Source of the DNA: an uncultured Mycoplasmatota bacterium
Lineage (GTDB): Bacteria; Bacillota_I; Bacilli_A; RF39; UBA660
Assembly: GCA_900543825.1 (NCBI GenBank)
Contig: UQSR01000002.1
Coordinates: forward strand, 1 to 64,000
Length of the DNA stretch: 64,000 bases
Direction of reading: 5' to 3'
Shown: positions 55,133 through 62,910 of the stretch, piece by piece
Layout of the letters: each line of letters begins with the position of its first letter
Position numbering within the stretch: the stretch's first letter is position 1
Position numbers and translations under genes: made by a program
Notes under the pieces: generated by a model
Databases searched by the model: none
What the model was told of the DNA's origin: nothing
Seen by the model: only the letters and a program-made list of their open reading frames with translations

Positions 55133-55713
55133 TAAGTTTATTTATAGATACATCTTTAGCAGATGTATCTATTGCCCTACTAAAAGAAAACAAATTATTA
55201 TCTCAAATACATAACAATATACCAGGAGAGCATTCAATTTATGTAACTAAATATATCGAGGACATATTAAAAGATAATAACTTATCCCCAAAAGATGTTG
55301 ATGAAATAATTGTAGTAAATGGACCGGGATCATTTACTGGTATAAGAATTGGTGTAACTATAGCTAAAATATTTGCTTACATAAGAAAGATAAGAATAGT
55401 AACAATAAGCTCATTAAAAGCAAGAGCAATTGGCCATAATGGAGAATATATTTTATCCAAAATAGATGCTAAACATGGTAATTATTATGTAGGCCTATAT
55501 GATAAAGATTATAATAAAGTAACTGAAGAATTTATGAATATTACTAAAATAGAAGAATTAGTTAAAAAGTATAAGCCATTACAAGTAGATGAAGAAAGTG
55601 AATACCATATTGAGGAAATAGTAAAATATACTAAAAAATTACCAAGTGAAAATCCTCATGCAGTAAATCCAGAATATTTAAAATTACCAGAAGCAATGGA
55701 GAAGAAATGTTAA
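55129..55713 (+). CDS. tsaB: tRNA t6A synthesis protein TsaB
   Basis: Inactive ASKHA-fold partner that scaffolds TsaD. The 194-residue protein has LFIDTSLADVSIALL, EHSIYV and VVNGPGSFTGIRIGV. It overlaps tsaE by four bases and rimI by seven. Confidence 0.94.
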   Translation: MISLFIDTSLADVSIALLKENKLLSQIHNNIPGEHSIYVTKYIEDILKDNNLSPKDVDEIIVVNGPGSFTGIRIGVTIAKIFAYIRKIRIVTISSLKARAIGHNGEYILSKIDAKHGNYYVGLYDKDYNKVTEEFMNITKIEELVKKYKPLQVDEESEYHIEEIVKYTKKLPSENPHAVNPEYLKLPEAMEKKC

Positions 55714-56060
55714 AAGAAGAAAAACTTGAAGATATAAGTCCATTTGCTTATGAAATAACGTATATTGAAGACAATAAAATTTTAGGTAGTTTAAAGTATT
55801 CATTAATATATGATAGAATGGAGATAGATAATATTCTAGTGGAACCATCCCATCGTGGTAAAGGTATAGGAAATAAATTAATGAGTTATTTAATATCCGT
55901 AGCCATAGAAAATAGAGTAGATAATATAACCTTAGAAGTAAGAGTAAGTAACGATATAGCAAGAAATCTTTATAAAAAATTTAATTTTAACGAAGTAGCC
56001 ATAAGAAAATATTATTATGGTGATGAAGATGCTATACTAATGGAAAAACAGGTGATGTAA
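55707..56060 (+). CDS. rimI: GNAT acetyltransferase (RimI-like)
   Basis: A 117-residue acetyltransferase fold with the CoA-binding signature HRGKGIGNKLM (about 51-61) and a LYKKFNFNEVAIRKYYY end. RimI acetylates the N-terminus of ribosomal S18; its position between tsaB and tsaD is standard. It is shorter than the usual 150 residues, missing part of the N-terminal strands. Confidence 0.85.
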   Translation: MLKEEKLEDISPFAYEITYIEDNKILGSLKYSLIYDRMEIDNILVEPSHRGKGIGNKLMSYLISVAIENRVDNITLEVRVSNDIARNLYKKFNFNEVAIRKYYYGDEDAILMEKQVM

Positions 56061-57074
56061 ATGAAAGATATATATATATTAGCAATTGAATCAAGTTGTG
56101 ATGAAACAAGTATGAGTATAATTAAAAATGGCAGAGAAGAAATAGCAACAGTAGTATTAAGTCAAATAGACATACATAAGAATTATGGCGGTGTAGTACC
56201 CGAAATAGCTAGTAGAAATCATATAGAAAATATAACTATAGTATTAGATGAAATATTAAATAAAGCTAATATGACATTAGATGAAATAGATGCCATTGGA
56301 GTAACCTATGGTCCAGGACTAATCGGGAGTTTATTAATAGGTGTTCAAGCAGCTAAAACAATAGCATTAGTAACAGGTAAACCATTAATACCAGTACATC
56401 ATATAGCAGGACATATATATGCTAATAATTTAGAAAAAAGATTACAATTTCCATTAATAGCCTTAGTAGTATCAGGCGGCCATAGTGAATTAATTTATAT
56501 GAAAGAAGACTATTCATTTGAAAGAATAGGAGGAACACTAGATGATGCCGTTGGAGAATGCTATGATAAAGTTGGAAAAGTAATAGGAGTACCATATCCA
56601 GGTGGACCAAAAGTAGATAAATTAGCTCATGAAGGAAAAGATACATATGACTTACCATATCCATTAGATGATAAAAGCTATAACTTTAGCTTTAGTGGTA
56701 TCAAATCAGCAGTAATAAATTTAGTACACAATGAAAAACAAAGAGGAAACGAGATAAATAAAGAAGATTTATGTACAACATTTCAAAGTAGAGTAGTAAC
56801 CATATTAACAAAAAAAACAATGCGTGCTTTAAAAGAGTATAATGTTAAAAACTTAATATTAGCAGGAGGAGTATCCGCTAATAAAGGATTAAGAGATTCC
56901 TTAGAAGAAGCATGCAAAAAAGAAAATATAGATTTTTCAGTACCACGCATGAGCTATTGTACTGATAATGCCGCTATGATAGGAGCAGCAGCATACTATG
57001 CATATAAAAAAGGTATCGTAGCAGATCAAACCTTAACAGCTATGGCAACAGATACATTGTATAAATATAAATAA
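56061..57074 (+). CDS. tsaD: tRNA threonylcarbamoyltransferase TsaD
   Basis: Transfers the threonylcarbamoyl group to A37 of ANN-decoding tRNAs. The 337-residue protein has AIESSCDETS at the N-terminus, HHIAGHIYAN (metal HxxxH), SGGHSEL and GGTLDDAVGECYDKVGK. AGGTG precedes the ATG. It ends the operon. Confidence 0.97.
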   Translation: MKDIYILAIESSCDETSMSIIKNGREEIATVVLSQIDIHKNYGGVVPEIASRNHIENITIVLDEILNKANMTLDEIDAIGVTYGPGLIGSLLIGVQAAKTIALVTGKPLIPVHHIAGHIYANNLEKRLQFPLIALVVSGGHSELIYMKEDYSFERIGGTLDDAVGECYDKVGKVIGVPYPGGPKVDKLAHEGKDTYDLPYPLDDKSYNFSFSGIKSAVINLVHNEKQRGNEINKEDLCTTFQSRVVTILTKKTMRALKEYNVKNLILAGGVSANKGLRDSLEEACKKENIDFSVPRMSYCTDNAAMIGAAAYYAYKKGIVADQTLTAMATDTLYKYK

Positions 57075-57096
57075 GTGATAACACTTATTTTTTTTA
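57070..57096 (+). terminator. Terminator of the tsa operon
   Basis: AATAAGTG-ATAA-CACTTATT followed by seven T; overlaps the tsaD stop. Confidence 0.85.
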
Positions 57097-57176
57097 AATT
57101 TTATATCTAACCTATTGCAATAAAAATAAAAATATTATATAATGTAAGTATCATAGGATAGGAGGAATAACCAAAT

Positions 57177-58244
57177 ATGAATAATAAAATATATAAAAAA
57201 GTAGGGTTACTAAGTATTTCAGCATTAGCAGCTTTATCATTAGCGGTTCCAGTAAAAGCAGAACAATCTTGTACAGAATATGCTAATTACTATTTCTTTA
57301 GTGAAATATATAAAGAAAGCGAAATTAACACCATAATTAATGAAGGAAAGGAAAGATATCACGCTACATATTTCCCAGCTTTGCCGAAAGGAGCAACGGA
57401 AATAAAACAAAGCAAAGTCTGCCTATCGAATACAGAGAGTGATCTAACATGTATTAAAAATGATTTTGATTTGGATAAGTTTTACACTAAATATAAAGAA
57501 ATATTGGATAAAAGCAACAATCCAAAGGAAACAAAATTTACTATAAAGGAACTAGACAATAAAGAGGGTAGTAGCACTTATATAACACAGGGTAATACTT
57601 CATACTATTTACATGGTACTTGGTATGAAAGTGATAAGGAAGGAAATATAACAAAATTAGATAATGATGGAGTGTACTATAATGAAGTAGAAACTTCTGA
57701 AATAATAAAGGGCGCTATAATTTCCAGTAGTACTAGCTTTTCACTAACAGCTAAAGATGATGAAGAATATGTGAAATTTTTGATAACGAGATCCATTAAA
57801 GAAGCTGATAAAGCTGATAAGCCAGGTTTTGATTTAGCATGGGGAAATGGTCAAAAAGTATATTTAACACCAGCACTATATAAAATCACTTATCAGTTGT
57901 GTGAAGATAAATTTAAAGCTGAAATAGAATACATAAATAAGGACACGGAAAAGAAAGTACATGATCCATATAAAAAAGATGATTTATCAAATGGCGATAA
58001 AGATAGTGTAGATTCACCCAAAATAGATGGTTGCACATTAGTTAACAATGATGATAGCACAGTAGATTATGAAATAAATAATGATGACTATCATTATATA
58101 GTTTACTATACTTGTAAAGCTGAAAATCCAGCAGTTAATCCTAAAACAGGTAATGCCCTAATATTTGTTGCTTGGGTAGTAGGTTTAGGAAGCTTAGGAT
58201 ATTCAATATACTGGTTTAAAAAGAACAAAAAAGAAGAGGTTTAA
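57177..58244 (+). CDS. Surface protein with NPKTG sorting-like signal
   Basis: A 355-residue exported protein. A signal peptide with AxA-like end (LAVPVKAEQ), an extracellular domain with several Cys, a MucBP/Ig-like segment (AEIEYINKDTEKKVHDPY), and a C-terminal sorting signal: NPKTG, a hydrophobic helix (ALIFVAWVVGLGSLGYSIYW) and a KKNKKEE tail. NPxTG signals are used by sortases of the class D/spore type in some Firmicutes. No sortase is in the window. GGAGG precedes the ATG. Confidence 0.75.
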   Translation: MNNKIYKKVGLLSISALAALSLAVPVKAEQSCTEYANYYFFSEIYKESEINTIINEGKERYHATYFPALPKGATEIKQSKVCLSNTESDLTCIKNDFDLDKFYTKYKEILDKSNNPKETKFTIKELDNKEGSSTYITQGNTSYYLHGTWYESDKEGNITKLDNDGVYYNEVETSEIIKGAIISSSTSFSLTAKDDEEYVKFLITRSIKEADKADKPGFDLAWGNGQKVYLTPALYKITYQLCEDKFKAEIEYINKDTEKKVHDPYKKDDLSNGDKDSVDSPKIDGCTLVNNDDSTVDYEINNDDYHYIVYYTCKAENPAVNPKTGNALIFVAWVVGLGSLGYSIYWFKKNKKEEV

Positions 58245-58256
58245 TAAATAGAACTT

Positions 58257-58290
58257 AAAAAGATTATAAAAAAATTATAATCTTTTTTCT
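58257..58290 (+). terminator. Terminator of the NPKTG gene
   Basis: A 13-bp stem AAAAAGATTATAA/TTATAATCTTTTT with an A-loop and T-run. Confidence 0.8.
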
Positions 58291-58362
58291 TTTTGGACAT
58301 TCACTATTACAAAAGATTCATTTCTATCATAAAATAAAGTAATTATGAATAGAGGTGAAAAA

Positions 58363-58662
58363 ATGGAATTTATAAATCATAATACAGAATTAATAATAAC
58401 ATTATTAGCAATGATCGTTAGCTGGATATTAGGATTTATTGCTAAAAAATGCCCTTATATAAACAATAATCTAATCATAATACAAAATATAATAGTAGGT
58501 CTCTTAGTTTCAATATTATATTTCATAATAACAAAAGATTTCAACTTAGCAATATCGTTAAGTGGTGTTTTTGCAGAAACAGGATACAATCTTATTCATA
58601 ATATAGAAAAATTGATTAAGGAGGGTGATAATGGTACCAATAGTGAAAATGATAGTACCTAG
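58363..58662 (+). CDS. Phage-type holin
   Basis: A 99-residue membrane protein with two to three helices (LIITLLAMIVSWILGFIAKKC and IIIQNIIVGLLVSILYFIIT) and a polar C-terminus, typical of phage holins (the WxLGFxAKKCxxINN...LIxIQNxIxG pattern). It would form lesions that release the next gene's amidase. The ATG at 58363 follows AGAGGTG. It overlaps the amidase by 32 bases. Confidence 0.75.
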   Translation: MEFINHNTELIITLLAMIVSWILGFIAKKCPYINNNLIIIQNIIVGLLVSILYFIITKDFNLAISLSGVFAETGYNLIHNIEKLIKEGDNGTNSENDST

Positions 58663-59575
58663 CAGTAGATACTATCTAAAATGCCCTTATGAAATGACAC
58701 CTACTCGTATTGTAGTACATAATACCGCTAATGATGCTTCCGCTAGAAATGAAATAACATACATGACAAATAACGATTATGAAACATCTTTCCACTATGC
58801 TGTTGATGACAAAGAAATAGTACAAGGAATAGAAGAAAATAGAAATGGCTGGCATGCGTCTGATGGTAATGGTAAAGGCAATAGAGAGGGTATAGCTATT
58901 GAAATCTGTTACTCATTGTCTGGTGGCGAAAGATTCATTAAAGCAGAAAAAAATGCCGTAGACTTAATCGTAGATATATTAAATAGATATAATTGGAACA
59001 TAGATAAAGTAACAAAACATCAGGATTATACTAACAAATATTGTCCACATCGCACACTAGATATGGGATGGGATAGATTTCTAAATATGATAAAAGAAAA
59101 ATTAAACGAAACTAGAGAAAGACCATTTATAATAGGAGATATAATATATAATACTAGTGATTTGTATTTACATGAAACAGCAGGTTACGGCGGCAAATCA
59201 ATGCTATTAAAAAAAGGCACTAAAGGGGTAGTAAAGAAATACCATTACAACAATGGTCTATACATGGCATTAGGAGATGAAACTTCATATTATGATGCTG
59301 CTTGGACAAATGAATTTGAAAAGTTTACAAAAGAAGCCCCAAAAGAAGATAAACCTAGAGTTGAAGAAGAAAATAAAGAAACAAATATAAAAGACAATAA
59401 AACGGAAGAAAGCAATGACAACAAAGTTAAAAAAGAAAATAAAGATACAACAAGAGAAGAAAATAAAGAGACAGAAGAACTACCAGATAATCAAGATAAA
59501 AGAGTAAATGCCTTACTTTGGCTAGTAGATAAAATAATATTATTCATAAAACAAGTATTCAGAAAGAGGAAATAA
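58631..59575 (+). CDS. Phage-type amidase with charged linker
   Basis: A 314-residue endolysin-like enzyme: an Amidase_2 domain (about 5-150) with zinc ligands in VVHNTAN, and HQDYTNKYCPHRTL; an SH3-like domain (about 160-230); a highly charged Lys/Glu-rich linker; and a C-terminal amphipathic helix (ALLWLVDKIILFIKQVF). There is no signal peptide, so it depends on the holin. GGAGGG precedes the ATG at 58631. No other phage genes are near. Confidence 0.8.
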   Translation: MVPIVKMIVPSSRYYLKCPYEMTPTRIVVHNTANDASARNEITYMTNNDYETSFHYAVDDKEIVQGIEENRNGWHASDGNGKGNREGIAIEICYSLSGGERFIKAEKNAVDLIVDILNRYNWNIDKVTKHQDYTNKYCPHRTLDMGWDRFLNMIKEKLNETRERPFIIGDIIYNTSDLYLHETAGYGGKSMLLKKGTKGVVKKYHYNNGLYMALGDETSYYDAAWTNEFEKFTKEAPKEDKPRVEEENKETNIKDNKTEESNDNKVKKENKDTTREENKETEELPDNQDKRVNALLWLVDKIILFIKQVFRKRK

Positions 59576-59589
59576 TATTCCTCTTTTTA
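59563..59589 (+). terminator. Terminator of the holin-amidase pair
   Basis: AAAGAGGAA-ATAATA-TTCCTCTTT followed by TT; overlaps the amidase stop. Confidence 0.7.
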
Positions 59590-59688
59590 ATTTTATATTT
59601 CTCTATAAAAATAAATAAAAAATATTACCATCTACACTTCACTATCTTATTAAAGTATGATAAAATTAAAAAGAAAGATGGTGACATA

Positions 59689-61773
59689 ATGAATACACAA
59701 TTATTAAATAGCGAACAGCAAAAAGCTGTAAATCATATAGATGGACCAATGCTTGTTTTAGCAGGAGCAGGTTCAGGAAAAACCAAAGTATTAACAAATA
59801 GAATAGCAAACCTAATCCAAAATGGCGTAAGTCCAAGTAATATATTAGCAATAACTTTTACCAATAAAGCAGCTAAAGAAATGAAAGATAGAGAAATATC
59901 ACTAATAGGAACACTAGCTTATAATATTCAGATATCTACATTTCATTCTTTAGGCTTAAAAATATTAAAAGAAAATTATTCACTTTTAGGATATGATAAA
60001 AATTTTACCATTATTGATAGTGATGATGTTTTAACTATAATAAAAAAATTAATGAAAGATTTAAATATGAATAAGGATAAATATAATCCACGAGAATTAA
60101 GAAACAAAATAAGTTCAGCAAAAAATGCTATGATGACCACAGATTCTTTTGCTAAAGTAGAATTTGACTATAATGTAGTAGAACTATATCGAAAGTATCA
60201 AAAGAAGTTAAAAACCGGTAATTCAGTTGATTTTGATGACCTATTAATTCTTCCAATAAGATTATTTAAAAACTATCCCAATGTTTTAAACGATTATCAA
60301 GATAGATATAAATACATTCTAATAGATGAATATCAGGATACCAATGAAGCCCAATATACTTTTAGTAAGTTATTAGCAGCCAAATATCGTAATATCTTTG
60401 TCGTAGGAGATAACGATCAAGCAATATATGCTTTTAGGGGAGCCAACTATAAGAACATACTAAACTTTGAAAAAGACTATCCAGAAGCCAAAACAATATT
60501 ACTAGAAGAAAATTATCGTTCCACTAAAACAATATTAAATGCTGCCAATAGTGTTATTAAACATAATAGAGAAAGAAAAGATAAAAACTTATGGAGCAAT
60601 AATATTGAAGGAGATAAAATAAAGTACAAAGTAGTAACAAATGAAAAAGAAGAAGCTATCTTTGTTGGAGAAGAAATTAAGAAACTATTAGAAAAAGGCA
60701 TCAAAGAAGAAGACATAGCAATATTATATCGTACTAATGCTCAGTCTCGTGTACTAGAAGAAGAAATGTTAAAAAAGAACATCAAATATCGTGTTGTAGG
60801 AAGTTTCTACTTCTATAATAGAAAAGAAATAAAAGACTTATTATGCTACTTAAGATTAATAAGTAATCATAAAGATGATGTAAGCCTACTTAGAATAATA
60901 AATACTCCTAAAAGAGGAATAGGCGAAAAAACAATAGAGAATTTAACTACTAAAGTTGTAGAAAATAACACGTCTATTTATGATGCTATAGATAGTGGCA
61001 AGGAACTAGAATTCAAAAAGCTAATAGAAGAACTAACACTTGCTAGTGGCAGTATAACTCTAACAGAATTAATAGATTTAATACTAGAAAAAAGTGGTAT
61101 AAAGAAAGAATTACAATCATCTAAGTTACTAGAAGACGAAATAAGATTAGAAAATCTAAATGAGTTTAAAGGTGTAACTAAAAGTTATGAAGAAGAATAC
61201 GGTTCTGCTACTCTAGAAGATTTCTTAAATGAAATATCTCTAGTAAGTGATATGAGTGAACATCAAGATGGATCAAATAGAGTAAGTTTAATGACTGTTC
61301 ATTCCGTAAAAGGATTAGAGTTTGATTATGTCTTTTTAGTAGGAATGGAAGAAGGAATATTTCCTCATTATAATGCTATAAATGATGGAAGTAATTCCGC
61401 CATTGAAGAAGAAAGAAGACTTTGTTATGTAGCAATAACAAGAGCAAAAAAAGAATTATATATAACTAGTGCCGAGACAAGAATGCTATTTGGAAATACA
61501 AATAGAAATATGCCTAGTAGGTTTATTGAAGAAATAGATAAAAAATACTTAGATATTGAAACTAAAGGAAGAATAAGTAATATAGTATCAAAAGTAAAAA
61601 AGACAATAGATAAAAACGCAACATATGAAGTAGGAGAACATATATTGCATACCGATTTTGGTGAAGGCATCATTGTAGCGGTAGATAAATCAATAATAAC
61701 AGTAGCCTTTCCACATCCGATAGGTATAAAGAAACTCATGAAAGGTCATCCAAATATAACAAAATTAGATTAA
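59689..61773 (+). CDS. pcrA: DNA helicase PcrA/UvrD
   Basis: Superfamily 1A 3'-5' helicase for repair and removal of transcription blocks. The 694-residue protein has AGAGSGKTKVL (Walker A), DEYQDTNEAQY, VGDNDQAIYAFRGA, and VSLMTVHSVKGLEFDYVFLVGMEEGIFP, with a Tudor-like C-terminus that binds RNA polymerase (VGEHILHTDFGEGIIV). AAGATGGTG lies before the ATG. ligA, which often follows pcrA, is absent. Confidence 0.96.
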   Translation: MNTQLLNSEQQKAVNHIDGPMLVLAGAGSGKTKVLTNRIANLIQNGVSPSNILAITFTNKAAKEMKDREISLIGTLAYNIQISTFHSLGLKILKENYSLLGYDKNFTIIDSDDVLTIIKKLMKDLNMNKDKYNPRELRNKISSAKNAMMTTDSFAKVEFDYNVVELYRKYQKKLKTGNSVDFDDLLILPIRLFKNYPNVLNDYQDRYKYILIDEYQDTNEAQYTFSKLLAAKYRNIFVVGDNDQAIYAFRGANYKNILNFEKDYPEAKTILLEENYRSTKTILNAANSVIKHNRERKDKNLWSNNIEGDKIKYKVVTNEKEEAIFVGEEIKKLLEKGIKEEDIAILYRTNAQSRVLEEEMLKKNIKYRVVGSFYFYNRKEIKDLLCYLRLISNHKDDVSLLRIINTPKRGIGEKTIENLTTKVVENNTSIYDAIDSGKELEFKKLIEELTLASGSITLTELIDLILEKSGIKKELQSSKLLEDEIRLENLNEFKGVTKSYEEEYGSATLEDFLNEISLVSDMSEHQDGSNRVSLMTVHSVKGLEFDYVFLVGMEEGIFPHYNAINDGSNSAIEEERRLCYVAITRAKKELYITSAETRMLFGNTNRNMPSRFIEEIDKKYLDIETKGRISNIVSKVKKTIDKNATYEVGEHILHTDFGEGIIVAVDKSIITVAFPHPIGIKKLMKGHPNITKLD

Positions 61774-61807
61774 AGAAATAGAACAAAAGAAGTATCTATT
61801 TCTTTTT
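61772..61807 (+). terminator. Terminator of pcrA
   Basis: AAAGAAATAG and CTATTTCTTT, perfect 10-bp stem with T-run. Confidence 0.75.
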
Positions 61808-61836
61808 AATCTCATATAATACTACTGGAGGTATAT

Positions 61837-62391
61837 ATGGATTATAATATTTTAGTAAATAAAGATAATCCTTTGCCAAGAGCACATATTCCAAATACAT
61901 TAGTAGATGCAGAAAGTGAATATAAGAAAAATGTATATATAGATAAAAAAGTAAAAGAATCATTTGATAGATTAAAAGAAGCCGCAAAAAGAAATAATTA
62001 TTTAATAGACATAGAAAGTGGTTATCGAGATTATGACTATCAAGAAAAATTATATAATAAATTATTAGATGAAAAAGGATTTAACTATACAGTAACAAGA
62101 ATAGCACGTCCTGGTTCATCAGAGCATCAAACTGGATTAGCTATTGATTTCTGTGTATATCAAAATGAGAAGTCTTATATTGAACATGAAATAGAAGACT
62201 TAATAGAAACAAAATGGGTTCATCAGAATTGTCATAAATATGGTTTTATATTAAGATATCCAGAAGGTAAAGAAGATATAACAAAATATAGTTATGAACC
62301 ATGGCACCTAAGATTTGTAGGAGATATAGCATCATATATATATAATAACAATTTAACATTAGAAGAATATAAAGAAAGAAAATCTATTTAG
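61837..62391 (+). CDS. D,D-carboxypeptidase, VanY/M15 family
   Basis: A 184-residue peptidoglycan peptidase. Zinc motifs: SSEHQTGLAIDF (SxxHxxGxAxD) and the EPWHLRF (ExxH). It trims terminal D-Ala from stem peptides. No signal peptide or anchor is visible, so export is unexplained. GGAGGTATAT precedes the ATG. Confidence 0.87.
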   Translation: MDYNILVNKDNPLPRAHIPNTLVDAESEYKKNVYIDKKVKESFDRLKEAAKRNNYLIDIESGYRDYDYQEKLYNKLLDEKGFNYTVTRIARPGSSEHQTGLAIDFCVYQNEKSYIEHEIEDLIETKWVHQNCHKYGFILRYPEGKEDITKYSYEPWHLRFVGDIASYIYNNNLTLEEYKERKSI

Positions 62392-62409
62392 GTTTTCTTT
62401 TCTTTTTAT
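62375..62409 (+). terminator. Terminator of the M15 peptidase gene
   Basis: AAAGAAAA and TTTTCTTT around a ten-base loop, followed by TTCTTTTT. Confidence 0.65.
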
Positions 62410-62410
62410 C

Positions 62411-62506
62411 GTCTCACACTTTGTTGTTCGCCGTTTTCTAATGCCTGTAGTCATTAGAAAAAAGTTTAGAGCCATTCGTCTCTAAACTTAAGTATTATTT
62501 TGCAAT
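62411..62506 (+). repeat. Hairpin-family repeat, locus D (two hairpins)
   Basis: TTTCTAATG/CATTAGAAA with loop CCTGTAGT (62435-62460) and AAGTTTAGAG/CTCTAAACTT with loop CCATTCGT (62462-62489). GTCTCACACTTTG upstream and AAGTATTATTTTGCAATA downstream match the flanks of locus C. It lies between the M15 gene and the metal operon. Confidence 0.75.
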
Positions 62507-62514
62507 AGAATTAG

Positions 62515-62543
62515 TTGACATATATAAAAATAAGTGGTAATAT
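62515..62543 (+). promoter_or_regulatory. Promoter of the metal operon
   Basis: TTGACA, 17 bases, TAATAT, followed by the operator palindrome. Confidence 0.75.
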
Positions 62544-62547
62544 TTAA

Positions 62548-62571
62548 ATATATGAATATATATTCATATAT
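62548..62571 (+). promoter_or_regulatory. ArsR/SmtB operator palindrome
   Basis: A perfect 24-bp palindrome with core ATATGAATAT-ATATTCATAT, matching the 12-2-12 operator type of SmtB/CzrA regulators. It begins four bases after the -10, where a bound repressor would block transcription, and ends 12 bases before the arsR ATG. Confidence 0.8.
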
Positions 62572-62583
62572 AGGAGGAATGCT

Positions 62584-62910
62584 ATGTCGGAAGAAATAGA
62601 TATAAATAAATTAAAAAAAAATATGTTAGAAGAAGATACAATAATAGATATAGCAGAGTTATTTAAAGTATTTGCAGATTCAACTAGAGTAAAAATAATA
62701 AATGCCCTATTATTAGAAAAATTATGTGTAGGAGATATAGCTACTATAATTAATACAAGTCAATCGGCAGTATCACATCAACTCAGAATATTAAAATCAG
62801 CCAAACTAGTAAAATATACTAAAGTAGGAAAAACAGTATATTATGAATTAAGTGATGATCATGTAAAAACATTATTTAATATGGGAAAGGAGCATATAAA
62901 TGAAATATAA
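62584..62910 (+). CDS. ArsR/SmtB-family metal sensor
   Basis: A 108-residue repressor that releases its operator when it binds metal. The winged-helix core has EKLCVGDIATIINTSQSAVSHQLRILKSA. The C-terminal helix LSDDHVKTLFNMGKEHINEI keeps the Asp, His and His of the CzrA-type alpha-5 zinc site; the fourth ligand is Glu where His is usual. With the ATPase downstream, zinc, cadmium or cobalt are the likely inducers. It overlaps the ATPase gene by 11 bases. Confidence 0.9.
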   Translation: MSEEIDINKLKKNMLEEDTIIDIAELFKVFADSTRVKIINALLLEKLCVGDIATIINTSQSAVSHQLRILKSAKLVKYTKVGKTVYYELSDDHVKTLFNMGKEHINEI

